The notes below the pieces were generated by a model. It saw only the letters and a list, made by a program, of their open reading frames with translations. It was not told the origin of the DNA and made no database searches. From positions 1 through 13,193 of the forward strand of contig CAZKTU010000188.1 of NCBI GenBank assembly GCA_964555675.1: a stretch of DNA of 13,193 nucleotides, in the 5' to 3' direction. The stretch comes from CAIWXH01 sp964555675 (GTDB taxonomy: Bacteria; Chloroflexota; Chloroflexia; Chloroflexales; Chloroflexaceae). Position 1 is the first letter of the stretch, and each line of letters opens with the position of its first letter. This document shows positions 7,101 through 10,824 of the stretch, one piece after another. Both the position numbers and the translations under genes were made by a program.

Positions 7101-7397
7101 GCGAAAGGCGGCGGCCAGGTGGCGCAGGAAGCTCGCGGGGTCGTCGCCGGCCTCGGCGCGACACCAGGCCGCGGGCCAGCCGCCGTGGGCGGCGAGGGCG
7201 GCGAGGGCGGTCGTCTTCCCGCTGCCGGCGGGGGCAACAACCAGACAGATTGGAAAATCGAGGGCGGCGGCGAGGCGTGTCTCGACCCGCTGGCGGCGCA
7301 GCAGGCGGGCCTGTTGGGCAGGGGGGGCCAGCCTGGTGAGGAGCAGTCCGCCGCCGGGGTCGCCGTCGAACTGCCCTGTAACTGCCGGTGCTACCAT
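4098..7397 (-). CDS. MalT-like STAND ATPase/TPR regulator with C-terminal winged helix and BTAD
   Basis: A 1099-residue regulator. The N-terminal LLLTRLAPPAQQARLLRRQR segment (18-37) and Walker A APAGSGKTT (55-63), with Walker B LLVIDDFHQ (Asp144-Asp145), match the MalT-type ATPase module. A long TPR-like middle follows (about 330-830). Instead of the LuxR helix-turn-helix of MalT, the C-terminus has an OmpR/SARP-type winged helix from about 845 (YTLRVQMLGTFRVWRG, then REQICAWLWPEA and RQFKVTLNALNAALEP) and a bacterial transcriptional activation domain (about 960-1095, with AVQLCEQVLRRDRCYEEAY). This order is reversed relative to AfsR, which has winged helix-BTAD first. The start is ATG at 7395-7397; no strong ribosome site is visible but the family's N-terminal motif follows at the right distance. 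Residues about 518-548 form an atypical charged linker (GRGDQAAAKRGERENVV). It is divergent from the phasin-like gene over 93 bp, so it may control it; target and inducer are unknown. Confidence 0.93.
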   Translation of the reverse strand: MVAPAVTGQFDGDPGGGLLLTRLAPPAQQARLLRRQRVETRLAAALDFPICLVVAPAGSGKTTALAALAAHGGWPAAWCRAEAGDDPASFLRHLAAAFRAVAPIDEERVGAALARAPTEIDPALETLVNELAAALDDDTLLVIDDFHQADARPELRAVIERLVAIQPLRLHVTLVARAEPTLASVALARLRGELLTIGPDDLTFDLDEARALWALAGKRAPDDLELMLQTARGWPLAMQAALAAGDWRAALGLAGPAPLDAYLSREILDELPEDLLRFLLQTAGLLRLVPDLCTLVADGAAPEPRFAELERRRLFVERDAEGVVAIQPVFRAFLARRAQRTLATWSELHRRAAWYYRRLDDPDGVLHHLLMLGDEQQAAAALVEYTPALLAAGRAEQIFAWAARLPHAARATPRLLEAQAAALRYLGRFDDALLAYGAADAAHAAAGDLDGQVRALRGQAEVYLDTVQPAHATGLLKRALKLLPPERWAERAELLRMQAENWANRGRADVALILEGAARQLEDRGSAGRGDQAAAKRGERENVVGAASRTELPPRLLLRAGRLNEARQQLEARLWAGPPGAAVERPGAHREPLLLLALIYAMLGNGARALAMAGRGLLESQQLGSPITEAIAELRLGHAYQLVAASDPSPALQRYATAMSLIQTVGVTRTRAEAYLGLTLLSGHGGDLPRAEAEAREGLQIAAAAGDEWTSALILLALGGAAVAAGEERAAEWLEQARQRFARGGDSYGLALTTLWRAISALRAGNSAAADAEIVRLLDSVAEHGYVGVLIGQSLFGPRDLATLVPLLLRARSLQGHAELARLLLRQGFPTIAGDDTVEDYHPGYTLRVQMLGTFRVWRGPHEIQAREWQREKARQLFQLLLTMRGHWVQREQICAWLWPEADLEAAERQFKVTLNALNAALEPARPPRVAPFFVRRQGLAYSFSPSYGVWIDVDEFELRTAAAASSDDREFARRNAQLAVGLYRGDYLAESLYDPWTTEERERLTARFLATAVSYAARLSAEGDQAQAVQLCEQVLRRDRCYEEAYQILMQAHGRAGSRSQALRSYTRCAQALRDELAMEPLPETMALYEALKRNEAI

Positions 7398-7433
7398 CGT
7401 TCTGATCGCCGACTACGCGCATACGACGCCTGT

Positions 7434-7459
7434 GTTGCCGCATTGCAATGCGACGCAAC
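7434..7459. promoter_or_regulatory. Palindromic candidate operator between regulator and phasin-like gene
   Basis: A perfect 14-bp palindrome CGCATTGCAATGCG (7439-7452) is flanked by GTTGC (7434-7438) and GCAAC (7455-7459), with a further GACGC/GCGTC pair at 7425-7429 and 7460-7464. It lies in the 93-bp divergent spacer, centred about 45 bases from each start codon. A near copy is found before phaA at 10051-10066. The -10/-35 elements here are not clear. Confidence 0.6.
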
Positions 7460-7490
7460 GCGTCATACAGGATACACCGGGAGAATAACA

Positions 7491-7787
7491 ATGGCAAACG
7501 ACGAAGTGGAGCGCCTCCAGGAGCGGCTACGCCAGCAGTATAGCGACACCGCCGATGTCATGCTGCGCTCGGTGCGCGCCTGGAACGAACTGCTGACCGC
7601 GAGCACCGACATGGCCTTCGACGTCGTGCTGAAGAACTGGGACTACAGCCGCAGCCTGCGGGGCTCTGCCGAGCAGGCCATGGCCGACGCGCTCAAGCTG
7701 CACCAGCGCATGAACAAAGAGATGCTGCAGGCCTGGGAGGGCTACTCGAGCGAGGTCAAGGAGATCATCGAGCGTAGCGCCAAGTAG
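7491..7787 (+). CDS. Phasin-like small helical protein
   Basis: A 98-residue, nearly all-helical, charged and amphipathic protein without a signal peptide or membrane segment. It opens with VERLQERLRQQYSDTADV, then hydrophobic-face helices around RSVRAWNELLTAS and AFDVVLKNW, and ends in a lysine/glutamate-rich helix (SSEVKEIIERSAK). Size, helicity and context fit phasins, the proteins that coat PHA granules, although sequence similarity to named phasin families is not obvious by eye. GGGAG lies seven bases upstream of the ATG. It converges on phaB, separated by a strong stem-loop, and diverges from the MalT-like regulator. A palindrome in its upstream region recurs before phaA, which supports a PHA role. 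Alternatives are a PHA synthase accessory subunit or an unrelated coiled-coil protein. Confidence 0.8.
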   Translation: MANDEVERLQERLRQQYSDTADVMLRSVRAWNELLTASTDMAFDVVLKNWDYSRSLRGSAEQAMADALKLHQRMNKEMLQAWEGYSSEVKEIIERSAK

Positions 7788-7788
7788 G

Positions 7789-7833
7789 CCTGAGGGAGGA
7801 CGTGGAGGGCCTGACCCTCCACGTCGCCTCAGG
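7789..7833. terminator. Bidirectional stem-loop terminator between phasin-like gene and phaB
   Basis: An inner perfect 11-bp stem (GACGTGGAGGG 7799-7809 with CCCTCCACGTC 7815-7825, loop of five) is extended by an outer 7-bp stem (CCTGAGG 7789-7795 with CCTCAGG 7827-7833) across a small asymmetric internal loop. It fills almost the whole 51-bp gap between two convergent genes, as expected for a shared terminator. No T-run follows on either strand. Confidence 0.72.
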
Positions 7834-7838
7834 GCGAG

Positions 7839-8630
7839 CTACATATACGCGCCGCCGTTGATGTTGAGCTGAGCGCCGGTGATATAGTCGGCGTCGGCGG
7901 CCAGGAAGATCACCGCCTTGGCAATCTCCTCGGGCAGGCCGAAGCGGCCCAGCGGGATGCGCGACTTAATCTGGTCCTGGACGTTCTCGGGCACCTTGGA
8001 GAGCATATCGGTGAGGGTGAAGCCGGGGGCGACCACATTGACCGTCACATTGAACTTGGCCAACTCGAGGGCCACCGTCTTGGTGAAGGCGATAATGCCG
8101 CCCTTGCTGGCGCCGTAGTTCGCCTGGCCGAAGGCCGAGGTCTGGCCGTTCATCGAGCTGATATTGATGATCCGGCCGTACTTCTGCTCGATCATCGGCT
8201 GCATCGCGGCGGTGGTGCAGAAGAAGACCGCGTTGAGATTGGTCTGGATCACCTCGAGCCAGTCCTCGTCGGTCATCTTGCGGATCGACTTGTCGCGGGT
8301 GATCCCGGCGTTGTTGACCAGCACATCGAGGCGGCCCCAGCGCTCCTGGACGGTGCGAACCAGCTGGCGAGCTTCGTCCGCCTTGCTCACGTCGGCCTTG
8401 ACGGCGAGGGCGCGATCCTCGTCGGTGTCGGCGCCACCGACGCTGTGGGCATGAGCCCGATCACGCCAGGCGGTGTTGATCGCGTCAACCACCTCCTGGG
8501 CGGCCCCGGCGCTGGTATTGTAGTTCACGGCCACTTTGGCCCCCTCGGCGGCGAGGGCGAGGGCGATCGCTTTGCCGATACCGCGTCCGCCGCCGGTGAC
8601 AATGGCGACCCGCCCATCCAGCTTGCCCAT
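7839..8630 (-). CDS. phaB: Acetoacetyl-CoA reductase (short-chain dehydrogenase, PhaB type)
   Basis: A 263-residue SDR enzyme predicted to reduce acetoacetyl-CoA to (R)-3-hydroxybutyryl-CoA with NADPH. The cofactor loop TGGGRGIG is at 12-19, NNAG at 106-109, and the catalytic tetrad is Asn131, Ser159, Tyr172 and Lys176 (YGASK). The SSMNGQTSAFGQANY segment, IPLGRFGLPEEIA and the ending LNINGGAYM are closer to PhaB than to typical FabG, but a 3-oxoacyl-ACP reductase cannot be excluded. There are about 17 extra residues (roughly 53-70, containing AWRDRAHAHSVGGADTDED) between the AINT helix and the strand RALAVKADV, which explains the length over the usual ~246. ATG start with GAGGAG seven bases upstream (8638-8643). 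It lies 99 bp downstream of phaA on the same strand, probably one operon. Confidence 0.88.
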   Translation of the reverse strand: MGKLDGRVAIVTGGGRGIGKAIALALAAEGAKVAVNYNTSAGAAQEVVDAINTAWRDRAHAHSVGGADTDEDRALAVKADVSKADEARQLVRTVQERWGRLDVLVNNAGITRDKSIRKMTDEDWLEVIQTNLNAVFFCTTAAMQPMIEQKYGRIINISSMNGQTSAFGQANYGASKGGIIAFTKTVALELAKFNVTVNVVAPGFTLTDMLSKVPENVQDQIKSRIPLGRFGLPEEIAKAVIFLAADADYITGAQLNINGGAYM

Positions 8631-8686
8631 GGCTCTGCTCCTCTATAACGCTTTACACTAACATCCGTGGGTCGGGGCAACGACCG

Positions 8687-8719
8687 GGGCGAGACGGGGC
8701 CTCGCGCCCCGTCCCGCCC
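8687..8719. other. Stem-loop in the phaA-phaB spacer
   Basis: GACGGGGC (8693-8700) pairs with GCCCCGTC (8706-8713) around a five-base loop, extended past one mismatch by GGGCG (8687-8691) with CGCCC (8715-8719). It sits 11 bases beyond the phaA stop codon in the phaAB transcript. Without a T-tract it could be a leaky terminator or an RNA-stabilising structure that sets the PhaA:PhaB ratio; which one cannot be told from sequence. Confidence 0.5.
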
Positions 8720-8729
8720 TGCGTGTTGA

Positions 8730-9917
8730 CTAGAGACGCTCGAAGATGGCCGCGATGCCCTGACCGCCGCCGATGCACATGGTCACCAGGGCGTAGCGGG
8801 CCCCGGTGCGCTGCAGCTCGTGGACAGCCTTCACCGTGAGGATGCTGCCGGTGGCGCCGATGGGGTGGCCCAGCGAAATGCCGCTGCCATTGGGGTTGGT
8901 CTTCTCGGGCGAGAGCTCGAGATCCTTGGCGACGGCGAGGGCCTGGGCGGCGAAGGCCTCGTTCACCTCGAAGATGTCGATCTCCTCGAGGCGCACGCCG
9001 GTGCGCTCGAGCAGGCGCTTCACGGCCGGGACGGGGCCGATGCCCATGTACTTGGGCTCGACGCCGGCGTGGGCGTAGCCGACCAGGCGGGCCAGGGGCT
9101 TGTAGCCGCGGCGCTCGGCGACGCTGCGCTCCATCAGCACCACGGCCGAGGCCGCGTCGTTGATGCTGGAGGCGTTGCCGGCGGTGACGCTGCCGTCCTT
9201 CTGGAAGACCGGGCGCAGCTTGGCCATCTTCTCGATACTGCTGTCGGCGCGGACATTCTCGTCGGTGTCGAAGAGCTGCACGCCGCCCTTGACCTTCAGC
9301 TCGACGGGCATGATCTGGCTCTTGAAGCGGCCGTCGGCGATCGCGGCCGAGGCGCGGGCGTGGCTCTCGACGGCCAGAGCGTCCTGGGCCTCGCGGGTGA
9401 TGCCCCACTTGGCGGCGACATTCTCGGCGGTGATGCCCATGTGGCAGTCGTCGAAGGGGTCGGAGAGGGCGCCGACCATCATATCGACCATTTTGGCGTC
9501 GTTCATGCGGGCGCCCCAGCGCATCGCGGGCACGCTGTAGGGGGCGCGGCTCATCACCTCGGCGCCGCCGCCAATGGCCGCATCGGCGTCGCCGAGCAGA
9601 ATGGTCTGGGCGGCCGAGACGATCGCCTGCAGGCCGCTGCCGCAGAGCCGGTTCAGGGTCAGGGCCGGGGTCTCGACCGGCACGCCGCCCTTGACGGAGG
9701 CGACGCGGCCCAGGTACATGTCGTGGGGCTCGGTGTTGATCACATGGCCGAAGACAACGTGTTCGATCTCGGCGGCCTCGATCCCTGCGCGTGTGATGGC
9801 CTCGCGCACGATCGCCGCGGCGAGCTCTGAGGGGGGCTGATCCTTCAGGCTACCGCCGAAGGAGCCAATGGCCGTACGGACACCGCTGAGGACAACAACC
9901 TCACGCTGGCTGCTCAT
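8730..9917 (-). CDS. phaA: Acetyl-CoA acetyltransferase (biosynthetic thiolase)
   Basis: A 395-residue thiolase catalysing condensation of two acetyl-CoA to acetoacetyl-CoA, the first step of PHB synthesis. Cys92 (LNRLCGSGLQAI) is the acyl-accepting nucleophile, His351 (GHPIGATG) and Cys381 (CIGGGQG) the proton-transfer pair, and NEAFAAQ is the substrate-pocket motif. These fall exactly three residues later than Cys89/His348/Cys378 of the Zoogloea enzyme, so no insertions separate the catalytic residues. I chose ATG at 9915-9917 because AAGGAGG (9923-9929) lies five bases before it; a GTG six codons upstream would place this ribosome site inside the gene. The extended -10 at 9992-10000 would serve as promoter. 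It precedes phaB on the same strand. A degradative or mevalonate-pathway thiolase is possible but less likely given phaB next door. Confidence 0.92.
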   Translation of the reverse strand: MSSQREVVVLSGVRTAIGSFGGSLKDQPPSELAAAIVREAITRAGIEAAEIEHVVFGHVINTEPHDMYLGRVASVKGGVPVETPALTLNRLCGSGLQAIVSAAQTILLGDADAAIGGGAEVMSRAPYSVPAMRWGARMNDAKMVDMMVGALSDPFDDCHMGITAENVAAKWGITREAQDALAVESHARASAAIADGRFKSQIMPVELKVKGGVQLFDTDENVRADSSIEKMAKLRPVFQKDGSVTAGNASSINDAASAVVLMERSVAERRGYKPLARLVGYAHAGVEPKYMGIGPVPAVKRLLERTGVRLEEIDIFEVNEAFAAQALAVAKDLELSPEKTNPNGSGISLGHPIGATGSILTVKAVHELQRTGARYALVTMCIGGGQGIAAIFERL

Positions 9918-9991
9918 CTCGACCTCCTTGTCCACCTAGCGCATCCCGAAACGCCGGGCGTATCTGTCATTGGAGCCGTTGGATAAACCGC

Positions 9992-10000
9992 ATTATAGCA
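9992..10000 (-). promoter_or_regulatory. Extended -10 promoter for phaAB
   Basis: On the minus strand TGCTATAAT (10000-9992) is a perfect extended -10 element. The -35 position at the usual distance (about TGCTAT) is weak, which extended -10 promoters tolerate. Transcription would begin near 9985, leaving about a 68-base leader before the phaA ATG. Confidence 0.6.
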
Positions 10001-10050
10001 GTAAAAAGTTCGCTATAGCACAAGGATTCAGACAACCGGCAGGCGCGATA

Positions 10051-10066
10051 CCGCACTGCAATGCGG
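10051..10066. promoter_or_regulatory. Candidate operator CCGCACTGCAATGCGG
   Basis: A near-palindrome of 16 bases with one mismatched pair per arm. It matches 14 of 16 positions of CCGCATTGCAATGCGA at 7438-7453 before the phasin-like gene. It lies about 60 bases upstream of the phaAB -10 and about 90 upstream of the GNAT -10, so either or both could be controlled. Confidence 0.5.
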
Positions 10067-10130
10067 AGTACGCCGAACAAGGCCTCTTTCGTGTGAAGAG
10101 ATCGCTTCCCGGGTGTGATATTTTTTAACC

Positions 10131-10152
10131 GAAGTAACTCGGCTGTAACTTC
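10131..10152. promoter_or_regulatory. Imperfect dyad overlapping the GNAT -35 region
   Basis: GAAGTAAC (10131-10138) and GTAACTTC (10145-10152) form an eight-position dyad with one mismatched pair, also readable as a GTAACT direct repeat. It sits immediately upstream of the GNAT extended -10, where a -35 hexamer would be, and no good -35 is present. It could bind an activator or repressor of this gene. Confidence 0.3.
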
Positions 10153-10155
10153 CTG

Positions 10156-10164
10156 TGCTATAGT
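10156..10164 (+). promoter_or_regulatory. Extended -10 promoter for the GNAT gene
   Basis: TGCTATAGT is an extended -10 one base from consensus and nearly identical to the phaAB element on the other strand (TGCTATAAT). The predicted start near 10171 gives a leader of about 55 bases ending in the AGGAGG ribosome site. Confidence 0.55.
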
Positions 10165-10226
10165 TCCCCCATCATTACGGACCGCAAGATAACCCCTCAA
10201 TACAATCCGTCAATAGGAGGCAGAGG

Positions 10227-10775
10227 ATGGCCCAGCGCATCGAGGCGGCAGGCAGCGTGGCACTCAAAGATGGCCGTCATGTGACGATCCGGAACCTCCT
10301 CGAGGGCGACCGGGCGGTCCTGACGACCTTTGGCCAGAATCTGCCGAAGAACGATATCCTCTACCTCGAGGACGATTTCACCCACCCCGAGATTATCACG
10401 CGCCTGGCCAATGCCGCCCACGCCGAGAACTGGCGCCAGATCATCGCCGTGACCGACGAGGGCGAGATCGTCGGCTACACCGCCGCCCTGCGCATGCCGG
10501 GCTGGTCGAACCACGTGGCCAACATCCGCCTGATCGTCCTGCCCAGCTACCGTCGCAGCGGCCTCGGCATGCACCTCGCCCAGGCGATCGTCGAGGCCGC
10601 CCGCGAGCTCGGGGCCACCAAGGTCACCGTCGATATGCTCGCCGCCCTCACCGCCGGCCAGGCCATCTTCAGCCGCCTCGGCTTCGCCGTCGAGGGGCAG
10701 CTGGCCCGCCACGCGATCGACCGCGACGGCAACCTGCACGATATTGTGATTATGTCGGCCTTCGTGCGAGTGTAA
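10227..10775 (+). CDS. GNAT-family N-acetyltransferase
   Basis: A 182-residue cytoplasmic protein. After the N-terminal VTIRNLLEGD strand comes LPKNDILYLEDDFTHPEII, a segment I recall from a GNAT subgroup whose members read LPEEDRLFLR.DVT.PEV. The acetyl-CoA binding motif A is IRLIVLPSYRRSGLG, with Arg109-Arg110-Ser-Gly-Leu-Gly114, followed by the helix HLAQAIVEAARELGA; motif B is AGQAIFSRLGFAVEG, and the chain ends HDIVIMSAFVRV, as in that subgroup. Start ATG with AGGAGG (10215-10220) six bases upstream. It is divergent from phaAB across the shared control region and faces the membrane transferase gene, with a stem-loop between. The acceptor substrate is unknown; small molecule or protein acetylation are both possible. 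Confidence 0.9.
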   Translation: MAQRIEAAGSVALKDGRHVTIRNLLEGDRAVLTTFGQNLPKNDILYLEDDFTHPEIITRLANAAHAENWRQIIAVTDEGEIVGYTAALRMPGWSNHVANIRLIVLPSYRRSGLGMHLAQAIVEAARELGATKVTVDMLAALTAGQAIFSRLGFAVEGQLARHAIDRDGNLHDIVIMSAFVRV

Positions 10776-10787
10776 AGTCTTTTCCGC

Positions 10788-10824
10788 AGGGTAGGGGCGT
10801 GGCCATGCTACGCCCCTACCCTTT
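10788..10824. terminator. Stem-loop terminator between GNAT and membrane transferase genes
   Basis: A perfect 13-bp stem, AGGGTAGGGGCGT (10788-10800) with ACGCCCCTACCCT (10810-10822), has a nine-base loop and is followed on the plus strand by only a short TTT. It ends the GNAT transcript and probably also the opposing transferase transcript. The TAG stop of the transferase gene (10816-10818) lies inside the downstream arm. Confidence 0.7.

Larger units (their letters stand above)
9918..10226. promoter_or_regulatory. 309-bp divergent control region between phaA and the GNAT gene
   Basis: No gene is supported here and the base composition is visibly more AT-rich than the rest of the window. 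It holds an extended -10 for each direction (9992-10000 minus, 10156-10164 plus), a palindrome shared with the phasin-like promoter (10051-10066), and an imperfect dyad GAAGTAAC/GTAACTTC (10131-10138 and 10145-10152) next to the GNAT -10. A 77-codon reading frame inside it (9967-10200, minus) has a TTG start, no clear ribosome site and unlike codon use, and is not counted as a gene. Confidence 0.75.

Noticed and set aside
5046..7787. 913-codon plus-strand open frame that ends at the phasin-like stop
   Set aside because: Its first 2.4 kb is the antisense of the MalT-like regulator, which has clear Walker motifs and BTAD; the translation is low-complexity Gly/Ala/Gln-rich. Only the last 98 codons, from the ATG with a ribosome site at 7491, are a gene.
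8820..9830. 336-codon plus-strand open frame over phaA
   Set aside because: Antisense of a thiolase whose catalytic residues are all in register; the translation is Gly/Ala/His-rich shadow.
9918..9935. GTG start six codons upstream for phaA
   Set aside because: The AAGGAGG ribosome site would lie inside the coding region; the ATG at 9915-9917 is correctly spaced from it and matches thiolase N-termini.
9967..10200. 77-codon minus-strand open frame in the phaA-GNAT spacer
   Set aside because: TTG start, no convincing ribosome site, codon use unlike neighbours, and the promoter and operator motifs of both flanking genes fall inside it.
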